64,000 bases of DNA from Gaiellasilicea sp963829845 (GCA_963829845.1 CAWHKD010000024.1:124001-188000); one strand, 5' to 3'; numbered from the stretch's first letter, positions 9,206-19,502 are shown. Notes: generated by a model from the letters alone, not told the origin. Made by a program: numbers and translations.

Positions 9206-9228
9206 GCACCGATGTGAGGAGAACGGTC

Positions 9229-10287
9229 ATGCGCAGCTCGCACGTCTTCACCGGCACCTCGGTCCTCGGGCTGCTCGTGCTGCTCGCGACGCTGGCCGCT
9301 GCCGCTACGTCCGCCCGGGCGACGCTGCCCGTGGAGAACGGCCAGATCGTGTTTCGGCGTTACCTGGACGTCGGCCGGACGACCGGAGCGATCTTCACCG
9401 CGAACCCGGACGGCTCCGGTGTGAAGCAGGTCACCCGCCCGAGCCGAGGCGTCATCGACCAGTACCCCGACCTCTCCCCCGACGGAAAGACGATCGTCTT
9501 CCATCGCATGGTCCCGTGCCCTGCCGGCGGCAGCAAGGACGGAATGGACGGCACCTGCGACCGCGTCTACACGGTGGGACGCGACGGGAGAGGGCTCAAG
9601 CCACTGGTTCCGTGCGCGTTCGACGCAAGCAAGCCCTTCCCGGGCTCGTGCGTCGGAGTGCATACGCCCGCCTGGGCTCGGGACGGCTCGAAGGTTGCGT
9701 TCTCCTACAGCCTCGTGCGGGAGGAGTACGACGACGCTCTTGACCTGAACCGGGCGATCTGGATCGCGAACGCGGACGGAACCGACCGGCGTCAGGTGAC
9801 CTCGCTGACTCCCAACAGCTTCTGGGACGACGAGCCCCAGTGGTCACCGGACGGTACGAAGCTCGTGTTCACGCGCGTCGACCTGCGGAGGAAGCGCGAT
9901 GCCGTCTTCACCGTCGACGTCGAGAGCGGCGACGTCCTTCAGCTGACGCCGTGGGCGCTGAACGCGTCCGGCGACCCCGAGTGGTCGCCGGACGGGAGGT
10001 GGATCGTCTTCATCGCGCATCCGAGCGACGGGTCCGAGAACGTCAACAAGGTGCGCCCGGACGGCACCGGGCGCACGAACCTCACGAAGCAGAAGGCCGG
10101 TGGACACCACTACCTGTCGTCGAGCTTCTCCCCGGACGGAAGGTTCATCGTGTCGGCCCGCACGCCCGGGGCGGGTCCGAACGGCCACGCCGACCTCGTC
10201 GTCATGAGGTCGGACGGCTCGAGGATCCGCCCGATCACGAAGACGGCGCTCTGGGAGAGCTCGGTCGACTGGGGCCCTCGCGGTTAG
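9229..10287 (+). CDS. Secreted TolB-like beta-propeller protein
   Basis: A 352-residue protein with an N-terminal signal peptide (about residues 1-35, ending ATSARA). The rest consists of repeats of the TolB/WD40-like (PD40) kind: Y-P-D-L-S-P-D-G-K-T-I-V-F, W-S-P-D-G-T-K-L-V-F and W-S-P-D-G-R-W-I-V-F. These form a propeller used for binding, not catalysis. The ATG at 9229 follows GAGGAGAA. It is probably exported and binds a partner or polymer; no partner can be named. Confidence 0.8.
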   Translation: MRSSHVFTGTSVLGLLVLLATLAAAATSARATLPVENGQIVFRRYLDVGRTTGAIFTANPDGSGVKQVTRPSRGVIDQYPDLSPDGKTIVFHRMVPCPAGGSKDGMDGTCDRVYTVGRDGRGLKPLVPCAFDASKPFPGSCVGVHTPAWARDGSKVAFSYSLVREEYDDALDLNRAIWIANADGTDRRQVTSLTPNSFWDDEPQWSPDGTKLVFTRVDLRRKRDAVFTVDVESGDVLQLTPWALNASGDPEWSPDGRWIVFIAHPSDGSENVNKVRPDGTGRTNLTKQKAGGHHYLSSSFSPDGRFIVSARTPGAGPNGHADLVVMRSDGSRIRPITKTALWESSVDWGPRG

Positions 10288-10301
10288 ACGGTTCCTCGAC
10301 C

Positions 10302-12334
10302 ATGAGACAATCGTTGCGAGTGGCTGCTCGAGGGAACGCTCGACTCGTGCCGGCCGCGCTGACCGCGGCGCTCGTGGCGCTGCTCGTGGGTTGCGGCAGC
10401 TCGGGCAGCGACAAGGCCGGGGGGAGGAAAGAGGCTGATGCGACACCGGCGCGCTATCGCGATGCGGTCGGCGACGCCGGAACGCAGCCGGACATTCGAA
10501 CGATCGAGGTCACGAGCACGCCGGACGGCCGGATCTCCTTTCGCGTCACGCTCGCGCAGTTCACCTCACGGTCGAAGACCGGCGTCGACCTCTGGCTCGA
10601 CACAGACGCGGATCCGGAGACCGGCAATACCACCTTCGACGATGCCGGCGGAGCGGAGTTCCTGTTCAGCGCGTTCCCTCCCCGTGACTGCGGCGGCGGC
10701 GACACTCCCGAGCGGGAACGGCTGCCTTGCGAGGTTCGGCCCGGGCACGTGGGTTGCCGCAACGGCGCGGACGGGACGTGTTTCCCGCAGGCCGAACGGC
10801 TACGTGCTCTCGATCAACCGCAGCGATCTCGAAGACACGGACGAGCTCAACTTCTACGCGATCTACGGCGTTCCAAACGGCATCACCGAGCGCGCGCCGG
10901 GTACGGGCACCTTCAACTACTCACTAGGGCTGGGCGGCCCTCGGACCGAGGCCTCGTCACCGACGGTTGAGCAAGCGGACAAGTCGGGCGGCCGGCCCGA
11001 GGGGACACCGGTCGTGCTGACGCTCGCGAACCACAATTACCAAGGCGACAGCGTGCCCGACGAATTCGCGGCAGCCGTCGAGCGCCTCTCAGGCGGATCG
11101 ATCGACATCAAGGTCCGGTACGGGTTCCGGTACTACGACATCGACGAGAGCGGGGACGATCGCGGATGTCCGCAGCGGCGCCGTCGATGCGGCGGTCGTC
11201 GGCGCCCGTGCCTGGGACACGGTCGGCGTGACGAGCTTCCAAGCGCTCGTCGCACCGTTCCTCGTCGACAGCTACGCCCTCGAGCGGCGCGTGCTCGAGA
11301 GCGAGCTCGTCGACCGGATGCTCGAGGGCGTCGAGCCGCTCGGCCTCGTCGGGCTGGCGATCGTCCCTGGAGAGATGCGGCGACCGCTCGGCACGTCCCG
11401 GGCCCTCCTCCGCCCGAAGGACTACGAGGGCGCCCTCATCGGAATCCGCCCGTCCTCCCTCTCGAGAGCGACGTTCGAGGCCCTCGGCGGAAGAGCCAAG
11501 GGTTTCCCATCGCATCAAGGCGGGCTGGCCGGATTCGATGGAGCGGAGTCGGGCGTGGACACGATCCAAGGCAACGGCTACGACCAAGGCGCCCGAGGAC
11601 TCACCGCGAATGTCGTGCTCTGGCCGCGAGCGACGACGATCGTCATGAACCAGAAGGTGTTCGACGCCCTCACGGACGATCAGCAGGACGCGCTGAGGCG
11701 GGCCGGTGTCGAGACGGTCGAGCCGTTGTTGGCGACGCTCCAGAGCGCCGAGCAGTCCGCGCTCGAGGCGATCTGCAAGGGAAGCCGTCTCCCCCTCCTG
11801 AGCGCCTCCCCGGCGGATCGCACGGCCCTGCGCCGTGCCGTGCAGCCGGTCTACGACCAGATCGAGCGCGACCCGCTGACTCAGGATCTCATCTCCGAGA
11901 TCGAGGACCTGAGCGGCAACGAGGTCGGGGCCGCTGACGAGCCGCTGCGCTGTCCCAAGGCCCTTCCAGGAGGCGACGAGGAAGCGCTGCAGGGGCTGTG
12001 GCGCGTCACCGTGACCCGCAAGGACTTGCTCGCGGCCGGCGCGCAGCTGGAACAGCTCGAACGCGCACAGGGATCGTGGACGCTCGAGCTCCACGACGGT
12101 CGATGGGTTGGTCGCAACCTCGACAGCGGGAACCTCTACCGAGGGACCTACACCGTGAACGGCGACGTCCTGCGCGAGACCACTCGGTCGTGCAGCCCGA
12201 CGGACATCTGCGTACCGGGCAGCGTCCACGAGTACACCTGGAGTGTTTACCGAGACACGCTGGAGCTCGCGCCGATTCCGGGTCGTCCGTTCAATGTGGC
12301 CGCGATCGCCAAGCCTCTCTCGCGCGTTCGCTAG
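10302..12334 (+). CDS. Lipoprotein A: N-terminal beta domain, TRAP (DctP)-type binding domain and C-terminal beta domain; two frameshifts
   Basis: It begins MRQSLRVAARG and has the lipobox LLVGC near residue 33, so it should be a membrane-anchored lipoprotein. Residues to about 210 form a domain (Y-R-D-A-V-G-D-A-G-T-Q-P-D-I) absent from its paralogue. A DctP-type solute-binding region follows, with AWDTVGVTSFQALVAPFLVD and ANVVLWPRATTIVMNQKVFD, and then a ~110-residue beta domain from LQGLWRVTVTRK to the C-terminus. Frame breaks fall near 10725 and 11160. The paralogue is at 13042. No TRAP permease genes are in the window. Confidence 0.65.
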
Positions 12335-12455
12335 CACCGCTCATCAGGTTCTGCCCTGATTCGGGCTGTCCCGAGCCCAGGGGTAGCCCTGACGCAATCC
12401 GGGTCGAGCCGCCATACCGTCGACGGCAAACAGTCGATCGAGGGAGGCATAGACC

Positions 12456-12938
12456 ATGAGCAAGCTTCTCGTACCCGTGTTCGCAGTGGTGTTCGCGGTC
12501 GCAGCTGCTACTCAATCCCTGGCGGCCCCTGCGCAACGGGTCCCGCTTCCCGACCTGAGCTTGGCGGCCCCGAACGGCTGCACGGGCAACCTGACGACCA
12601 TAACGTTCAGCAACCGGATCCTCGTCATCCACGACGACGTCGATCCGACGGGCCGGCAGCACCTGAGCGGCACGGTCACGGGCGACATCGCGACAGCAGA
12701 CGGCTTCGCGGGCCGGTTCACCCTCACGTTCGGGCAGAACGTCCGCGGCCCCGTCATCGTGGGGGAGTTCCGGGGGTTTCTCGATCTCACCAACGCGACC
12801 TTCACCCTCGCAGACGGAAGCGGCGCGCTGCTCCTCGTTCACGGCGTCTCGCACGTGACGATTCCCGCCGGCCCGGTCGGTGAGCTCAAGGGCGAGGTCG
12901 ACATCCTCTCGGTGGAGTGCCTCGGCAAGCCGAGCTAG
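12456..12938 (+). CDS. Secreted protein of unknown function
   Basis: A 160-residue protein with a signal peptide (MSKLLVPVFAVVFAV, cleavage near SLA-A at about residue 23). The mature region is rich in short beta strands and has two cysteines (G-C-T-G-N and E-C-L-G). It resembles the 159-residue protein at 8726 in layout but not clearly in sequence. It sits between the two TRAP-type lipoprotein genes. A TACCGTCG candidate promoter element precedes it and GAGGGAGG lies before the ATG. Confidence 0.65.
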   Translation: MSKLLVPVFAVVFAVAAATQSLAAPAQRVPLPDLSLAAPNGCTGNLTTITFSNRILVIHDDVDPTGRQHLSGTVTGDIATADGFAGRFTLTFGQNVRGPVIVGEFRGFLDLTNATFTLADGSGALLLVHGVSHVTIPAGPVGELKGEVDILSVECLGKPS

Positions 12939-12966
12939 CCAATCTCGCAATGCCCGCCGATCTCAG

Positions 12967-13008
12967 CACCCCGGCTGCATGAGACAATCGTCTCATGCAG
13001 CCGGGGTG
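12967..13008. repeat. Perfect 19-bp inverted repeat with a 4-base loop
   Basis: CACCCCGGCTGCATGAGAC, AATC, then its exact complement at 12990-13008. It could be a bidirectional terminator for the preceding gene, although no T-run follows. The left arm contains ATGAGACAATCGT, which is also the very start of lipoprotein gene A at 10302. An operator or a rearrangement footprint is therefore also possible. Confidence 0.6.
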
Positions 13009-13041
13009 ATCTCAGGTCGGAGCGCCGGCCACCGCGTGAGG

Positions 13042-14469
13042 ATGCGAGCCGCGCTCGCGGCGTTTGGGGTAGCGCTCGTTCTCGTTGCGGCAGCGTGCGC
13101 GGGAGGCGAGGGAGACAAGGCCGGCGGCAAACAGCAGGCACAGCCGCTGGTTCTGACGCTGGAGAGCGAAGACGACCTCTCCCTTACGGGAGCGCCGGAG
13201 TTCGCCGAAGCGGTCGAGCGGGTGTCCGAGGGCTCGATGCGGATCCAGTTCGTCTATGCCGGGCGCGGCACGGAGGCCGAGTGGGAGAGGGGGGTCGTCG
13301 AGGACATTCGCGGCGGGAAGGCTCAGCTCGGGATCGTCGATGCACGGGTCTGGGACACGATCGGCGTGACGAGCTTCCAGGCGCTCCTCGCCCCGTTCCT
13401 CGTGGACAGCCTGGAGCTCGAGCGGCAAGTGCTCGAGAGCCCGCTCGCGACTCGGATGCTCGAGGGCGTCGAGCAGGCCGATGTCGTCGGGATCGCGCTC
13501 CTAGCCGGGCCGCTTCGGAGCCCGTTCGGTATCTCGCATCCCTTGATCGGGCCTACCGACTACCGAGGCGCGACGATCGGGATTCGGCCGGCCGGCCTCA
13601 TGCGAACGGCGCTCCAGGCATTGGGTGCTGGGGCGAAGGTGTACGTGCCCGGCGTACTGTCCGGCCTCGACGGCGCCGAGAGCAACCCGAAGGCCATCGA
13701 CTACAACTCTTGGGAAGGCGCGCTCACGATCAACGTCGTGCTCTGGCCGAAGCCGTACACGATCTTCATGAATCGCGACGCCTTCGACGCGCTCACGTCC
13801 GAGCAGCAGGAGATCCTGCGCGAAGCCGGGCGCGAGACGCTCGCACCGGAGCTCGCCGACGTTGCCCGCGACTCGTCGGAAGCGCTTGCCGAGGCGTGCA
13901 TACGCGGAGCGATCACGCTCGTTTCCGCTTCGGCTGCCGACCTCGCAGCGCTGCGCGAAGCGGTACAGCCCGTCTACGAAGAGCTCGAGAGCGACCCGGA
14001 TACCAGGGAGCTGATCGGCGACATCACAGAGATGCGCGCAGCCGAGCCCGCCATGGCTCCGGCGCTCCCGCGCTGCCGTCGAGCCAACGGGAAGGCGAAG
14101 GCGGTGGCCGCCGCGCTCGAAGGCCGCTGGAAGCTGAACTGGACGCGCAAGGAGCTGATCGCTGTCGGCATTCCGGAGAAGATCCTCCTGAAGGATCTTC
14201 CTCAGAAGGGCTGGGTCGTGTACGAGTTCAGGGCCGGCCGCTTCAGGACGATCATCCCCAACGGGACCGCTTTAGGGCGAGGGACCTACTCGGTCGAGGG
14301 AGATGTCCTGAGCCTGGTCTACGACGCGCCTGCGCCGCCCGGCTACATCGCAGGGCACGTCCACCGGCATCGCTGGAGCATCTACCGCGACACGCTCACG
14401 TTCTCGCGCTTCCCCGACAGCGACGCGGACCTGGTCCTGCTCGTCAATCCGCTGACGCGTGTCCGCTAG
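13042..14469 (+). CDS. Lipoprotein B: TRAP (DctP)-type solute-binding protein with C-terminal beta domain
   Basis: A 475-residue intact paralogue of lipoprotein A. It has a lipoprotein signal peptide (MRAALAAFGVALVLVAAAC), then a DctP-like domain (VWDTIGVTSFQALLAPFLVD, INVVLWPKPYTIFMNRDAFD) to about residue 340. A C-terminal domain of about 110 residues begins ALEGRWKLNWTRKELI and ends PLTRVR. It should capture a carboxylate-like ligand outside the membrane, by family. A longer start at 12979 exists but lies inside the palindrome. Its end overlaps the convergent kinase gene by 26 bases. Confidence 0.75.
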   Translation: MRAALAAFGVALVLVAAACAGGEGDKAGGKQQAQPLVLTLESEDDLSLTGAPEFAEAVERVSEGSMRIQFVYAGRGTEAEWERGVVEDIRGGKAQLGIVDARVWDTIGVTSFQALLAPFLVDSLELERQVLESPLATRMLEGVEQADVVGIALLAGPLRSPFGISHPLIGPTDYRGATIGIRPAGLMRTALQALGAGAKVYVPGVLSGLDGAESNPKAIDYNSWEGALTINVVLWPKPYTIFMNRDAFDALTSEQQEILREAGRETLAPELADVARDSSEALAEACIRGAITLVSASAADLAALREAVQPVYEELESDPDTRELIGDITEMRAAEPAMAPALPRCRRANGKAKAVAAALEGRWKLNWTRKELIAVGIPEKILLKDLPQKGWVVYEFRAGRFRTIIPNGTALGRGTYSVEGDVLSLVYDAPAPPGYIAGHVHRHRWSIYRDTLTFSRFPDSDADLVLLVNPLTRVR

Positions 14470-16035
14470 CGAGCGGCAGCTCGGCGACGATGCGCGTGCC
14501 GGCTCCACGTGGACTTTCGATCATGAGCCGGCCGCCCAGAGCCTCGACGCGGTCGGCAAGCCCACGCAACCCGGAGCCATCACCGAGGTTCGCACCTCCG
14601 ACGCCGTCGTCCATGATCGGTGGCCACGACGCGCCCACGCTCCTCGCGAAGCTCGATCGAGGCGCGTGAGGCCGCGGCGTGCTTGGCGACGTTGGCCAGC
14701 GCCTCCGAGCAGACGAAGAAGAGCGCCGCTTCGATCGGCTCCGGAAGCCGCTCGATCGTCCCCTCGACAGCGACGGGAATCGTCGAGCGCGCGGCGAGAA
14801 CAGTGAGTGCGGGCACAAGCCCTCTCTCGGTCAGCGCAGCGGGGTGCACGCCTTGTGCGAACTCGCGAAGCTCGCGCCTGGCCTCGTCGAGCTCGGCCTC
14901 GAGTGTTCCGATGGAAGCGCCGTCGGCTGGCTCAACCGCGTTCCGGGCGTCTGCCATGAGCATCGCGACTCGGTCGAGTCGTCGCTCCGCGCCGAGTCGA
15001 AGCTCCTGCTCGAGCCGCCGGCGCTGCGAGTCACCCGCCTCGACGATGCGCCGGCGCGACGCCTCGAGCTCGTCGGCGCGCGATCGGGCCTCCGCCTGGA
15101 GCGCGGCATTCGCCACCGCGAATTGCGCCGCTGCCGCCACCGACTCGAGGAGCTTCCGGTCGGCCAGGAGCGCTTCGTCGTGGACAAGCACCGCGATCTG
15201 GTGGCCGCCACCCGCGATCGAAGTGACTTCCCTGCCCGAGCCGGGGGACGGCAACTGGACGGTTCGGCCGGCTTCGTCCACGAGGGCGCCTGTCGCCGGC
15301 AAGCGGTAGCCGACCACGAGCGACGGATCGCCGAGTGCGCGAGCGAGCTTGCCGCGAAGGGTCGCGGTCTCCTGACGGGCGCCGAGGTCGACGACGAGTC
15401 CCGTGACCACCGCCTCCGCCCAACGGGCACGGAGCAGGTCGATCACGAGAGCGATCGTCGCGAAGGCGATCACGAAGGAGTACGCCCAGAGGAGGTCCGG
15501 ATCCGAGCCTGTCAGCCGTCCCGCGGCACCGAGCGCGAGCACGGCCGCAAACGCGACAGGCAGCTGCGAGCGGGAGGCTGGCGGCTCTGCGTGCGGGACC
15601 CGTTGCCTGGAGAAAACCCCACAGAGCAGCGCCTGCGACCGCGCCGCTCAGCGCAAGCGTGAGGACGTCGTTCCGCGCAAGCGGCTCGATCGCACCGTCG
15701 ACGTACGCGGCGACCACGACCGCGCGTGCGAGCCGCGTCGGCACGCGCCCGGTCGGGTAGGAGAGGAGGAGATGGACAAACGGGCCGCGGTGGAGATAGA
15801 GAGCTTGCTCGAAGGCGGTGCCGAGGAACCACGTGAAGCCGGCCAGGGACATGATCGCGCCGACGTGGCTCTCCGGGCGTCGTTCCCAGGCGACGAAACC
15901 GCACCCGATCAGGATCCAGCCAACGGCCAGATCGGCGGTCGTGAGTCCGAGTTCCCCGGCGTCGTACGACGCCCACTCGGCTACGAGGCCGGCAGCGATC
16001 CCGAGCGTCAGGAGTGCGAGTCGGAGCGGCCGCAT
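14444..16035 (-). CDS. Membrane histidine-kinase-like protein lacking the phospho-acceptor His; two frameshifts
   Basis: It starts at ATG 16035 (MRPLRLALL). About seven hydrophobic segments resemble those of the kinase at 6846-8574, followed by a linker, a dimerisation helix and a HATPase region ending near LPLASGHASAD. The H-box reads RRRLEQELRLGAERRL, where its relative has RKRLERDLHDGAQQRL, so Arg replaces the catalytic His. Frame breaks lie near 15545 and 14650. It follows the receiver gene by 5 bases. It is either a degenerate kinase or a phosphatase/sensor. Confidence 0.7.
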
Positions 16036-16040
16036 GAACG

Positions 16041-16394
16041 TCAGCCGGCGACGGCGGAGAGCGCTTCTCCGGAGAGCTCGCTCTTGGGGATGAAGCTCCA
16101 AGCGGGATTCGCGGCCAGCCGGCGTCTGAACGAGGACACGTCGCGGCTCGAGATGAGCACGATCGCGGCGGGCACGCCGTCGCTTGCGAGCCGCTCCGCC
16201 ACCGCGAAGCCGTCGAGGTCCGGCAGCTGGACGTCGAGCAACACGATCTCGGGTTGCAGCTTGGCCACCGCCGCGAGCGCCGATGCGCCGTCTGCCGCTT
16301 CGCCCAGCACGTCGAAGCCGCCCGCCTCGAGAAGCCCCCGCGCCGCAGCCCGGAAGCCGGCATGGTCGTCGACAATCAGCACCGTCCGACCCAT
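16041..16394 (-). CDS. Stand-alone receiver (CheY-like) response regulator
   Basis: A 117-residue receiver domain only. The acidic pair is in LIVDDH, the phospho-acceptor Asp in VLLDVQLPD (about residue 54) and the conserved Lys in FIPKSEL. There is no DNA-binding domain and the gene ends right after the receiver fold. It is the first gene of a minus-strand pair with the kinase-like gene, and is divergent from the SGNH hydrolase. With a partner lacking the His, its phosphodonor is unclear. Confidence 0.85.
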   Translation of the reverse strand: MGRTVLIVDDHAGFRAAARGLLEAGGFDVLGEAADGASALAAVAKLQPEIVLLDVQLPDLDGFAVAERLASDGVPAAIVLISSRDVSSFRRRLAANPAWSFIPKSELSGEALSAVAG

Positions 16395-16599
16395 GGAGCG
16401 AACTGTGGCAGACGCCGGCCGCGCTCACATCGGTGCCCTCCCTGAAGACGCCATCTACCCGCGGCGAGATCAGGGCGAGCACTGAGCGATCGACGCGGAC
16501 CTTAGGGGAAGCACGGATGCGGGCACCCGGCCTGCCCGACTAGCGTCGCTTACGACGTTCTCGTCGCCGCATCTGCTGTCGGACAATGGAGGTGGCGCA

Positions 16600-17408
16600 A
16601 TGAAGCTTCGACTATCGATTCTCGCGATGTTTTTCGCGGCGCTGGTCGCCACGCCGGGAGCGCCGGCGAGTAGCAAGGCGAACTTCTATCTCTCGCTCGG
16701 AGACTCGCTCGCCCAGGGGTATCAGCCCATCGGTGGGCCGTCTGAAGTCCGGGAACGCGCCGCCCGGTTACAACCACGGCTACGCGGACGAGCTCTTCAA
16801 GCTGACTCGCGATAGGTACGAGCAACTCCAGGAGGTCAAGCTCGGCTGCGGGGGCGAGACGACCACGACGCTCCGCTTCGGCGGCGGCTTCTGCAGCTAC
16901 GAGCAGGGCTCGCAGCTCGACGCTGCGGCGGCATTTCTCGAAGAGCACGGAGAGGAGGTCGCCTTCGTCACGATCGACATCGGCGGGAACGACCTGCTGA
17001 GTGGCGGCGGGCGTCCCGGAGATCGCCGCAAACCTCCCGGTAATCGTCGACACGCTGCGGGATGCGGCCGCGCCGAACGTGCGGATCGTCGCGATGAACT
17101 ACTACGACCCATTCGTCGCGCCCGTCTGGTTCGGAACGCAGAGCCTCGCTGCCCTCGCGTCGGAGGCCGCGAGCATCGTCGCCTTCAACGACTTCCTCGA
17201 GGGCATCTACGGCATGTTCGGCATCGAGGTGGCCGACGTCGAGGGCGCGTTCTCGCTCACCGACGTCACGATTCAGCCGAGCGGGCTTCCCTTGAACGTG
17301 CAACGCGCCTGCGAGTGGACGTGGATGTGCTCGATCGGCGATATCCACGCGAACAGCGAGGGGTACGCCGTCATCGCTCGTGCGTTTGCCGAAGAGCTCG
17401 CGCCATGA
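16600..17408 (+). CDS. Secreted SGNH/GDSL-type hydrolase, two frameshifts
   Basis: A signal peptide (MKLRLSILAMFFAALVATPG) is followed by SLGDSLAQGY, which holds the catalytic Ser of block I. FVTIDIGGNDLL gives block III Asn, and GDIHANSEGY near the C-terminus gives the catalytic Asp and His. The coding frame changes near 16740 and 17005, each by one base. The family contains esterases and lipases acting outside the cell. A TAGCGTCGC element lies 51 bases upstream, as before the secreted protein at 8726. GGAGGT precedes the ATG. Confidence 0.75.
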
Positions 17409-17439
17409 CGCCCGGGCTGGGGCACGTCTGTGGGGCGCA

Positions 17440-19447
17440 GTGAGAGTCGCACCGAGAAGACGGGCTTGGATCTCGCTCGTCGTCGTCCTGCTGCTCGGCT
17501 GCCTGTCGCCCGCTGCGTCCGGGACGCGAGTCGAGCGAGCCGGCACCGTGGGATCCGGCGCGCGGGATCCTGATCGAGGGCGCCACCGTCGTCACGATGG
17601 ACGACGAGCACACCGTGATCCCACACGGTCGCGTCCTCGTGCGCAACGAGCGGATCGTCGCCGTCTGGCAAGGCCCGATTCCGCCGGAGGGTGTCGCGGT
17701 CGGCGAGTGCGAGCGTCGTCCGCGCCGGCCCGCAGGATCTCCTCTTCCCCGGCCTGATCAACCTGCACAGCCATCCGCGCGAGAACCACCTGCACGCATG
17801 GCCGGCACCCTCCTCCCACGCGCTTCCCGCGCAGGGGAAGGCGGGCACGGATCCGTACGCGAACCGCTACCAGTGGGGAGCCGCCGGAGCCTCGACTGCG
17901 CCACCCGAGCTTGCCCGTCTCGTGTCGAACCCGGCGGACGTGCTGGCCGAGGATCTCGGGCTCGGCCTCCGCGGCGAGATCGTCAAGTATGCGGAGGTGG
18001 CGGCGCTCCTCGGCGGCGAGACGGCGATCCAGGGTGCGGCTGCCGAATCCCGAGAGCGACGGCGTCCTCATCCGCAACGTCGACAACGATGTCTTCGACG
18101 AGCGGATCGCGGAGCCGCGGGTCAGGCCGATCGGCTCGTTCGAGCGGTACTGCGCTCGCGAGTCTGCTCGAGACGATGGAGAGCGGCGAGGTCGACGCCT
18201 GGATCGTGCACCTCGCCGAAGGCGTGCGGGACGGAGACCGACGCCCGGGAGACACCGTGTCCTCGCGGGCCGAGTTTCAGACCCTGAAGGCAAAGGGCCT
18301 GCTCACGGACATGACCGTGATCATCCACGGCACTGCGCTCGAGCGATCCGACTTCGCCGAGATGCGGGCGGCGCCGACGATTCGCACTGACGGCGTCGGG
18401 GACGGTCGCGGCGCCAAGCTCGTGTGGTCTCCGCTCTCGAACATGCTCCTCTACGGCGAGACGGCGAACGTGTACGAGGCACTCGCCGAGGGCGTGCTCA
18501 CCTCGCTGGGAACCGATTGGGCGCCGAGCGGTTCGCGCACGCTCCTGCAGGAGCTGAAGATCGCCGACGTCGCGCTGCGGGACGAACGCGTCCTCGGGAG
18601 CAGTCGCGAGCTCGTCCCCGCCTACTCACTCGAGGGCAAGCAGGGGCTCGAGCGCCAGCTCGCCGAGGCGGCGCTCGATCGCGCGCTCGTCGACATGGTG
18701 ACGCGCAATCCCGCCCTCACCCTGCGCTGGTACGACCGGCTCGGCTCGGTGGAGGCGGGGAAGATCGCCGACCTCCTGCTCCTCCGGCGCCCTCCGCAGA
18801 CGCCTGCGCGGGGGCTGCCGCCAACCGTCTACCGCGACCTGATCGACGCGACCGAGCGCGAGGTCGAGCTCGTGCTCGTCGGCGGCGACCCGCTCGCCGG
18901 CGACGTGCAGCTGATGTCGGCGCTGAAGCCGGGTGACTACGAGGTCGATCGCGAGCCCCGCGGGCGGGTTCCGCAAGGCGGTCGACGTCACGACGACGGC
19001 GCCCGTGCCCGAGGGCGACGAGCCGCTCGCCGACCTCACGGCCGAGCTCGAGCTCGGCTTGACGGCGCTCGGCGGCGACAGCCCGCCTCTCGGAGGCGGC
19101 CCCGGCCCGCCAACCAACACCTACAGCTACCTGAAGGCGAACGTCGCCGGCGGGCAGGCGGCGGGCCTTCCCGATTCCGTCTTCCGCATGCTCCTCGCCG
19201 CAGAACGTCGGCGTGCTGCCGGACGGGTCGCTGAACCTCGAGCGGATCCAGCTCCTCCCGCTGCTCGCGGCCGACGACGACTTCCTCGGCCACCTGCTGC
19301 GCGGCGAGCTCGATCCGGCGACGCGGGCTCCTTGCGGATCCGACGCCGCCCTTCGCCCTCTACCCGGCGAACCTCAACCACGTGGGGCCGCTCGGGAATC
19401 CGTTCCGGGCGATCCAGCTCGCGCCAGCCTCGCGCGGTGCCGGATAG
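17440..19447 (+). pseudogene. Secreted amidohydrolase-family protein, broken by about seven frameshifts
   Basis: It begins at a GTG with a signal peptide (RRAWISLVVVLLLGCLSP, possibly a lipoprotein). Pieces that follow in order include ILIEGATVVTMDDE, GLINLHSHPRENH (the H-x-H metal site), VIIHGT, LGTDWAPSGS (the metal-binding Asp) and the C-terminal G-K-I-A-D-L-L-L of composite-domain amidohydrolases. Frame changes lie near 17560, 17705, 18045, 18160, 18950, 19200 and 19325. The family resembles imidazolonepropionase-like enzymes, but the substrate is unknown. This is the most damaged gene of the window. Confidence 0.6.
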
Positions 19448-19502
19448 TGAGCGAATCTCGCACCGCATGATCGGGCAGATACCGTCCCGCGAGGGGGCCG
19501 CC

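Noticed and set aside
12979..13041. Extended start of lipoprotein B at 12979
   Set aside because: It would put the start codon inside the palindrome and add 21 polar residues before an otherwise ideal lipoprotein signal peptide. It remains possible but less likely.
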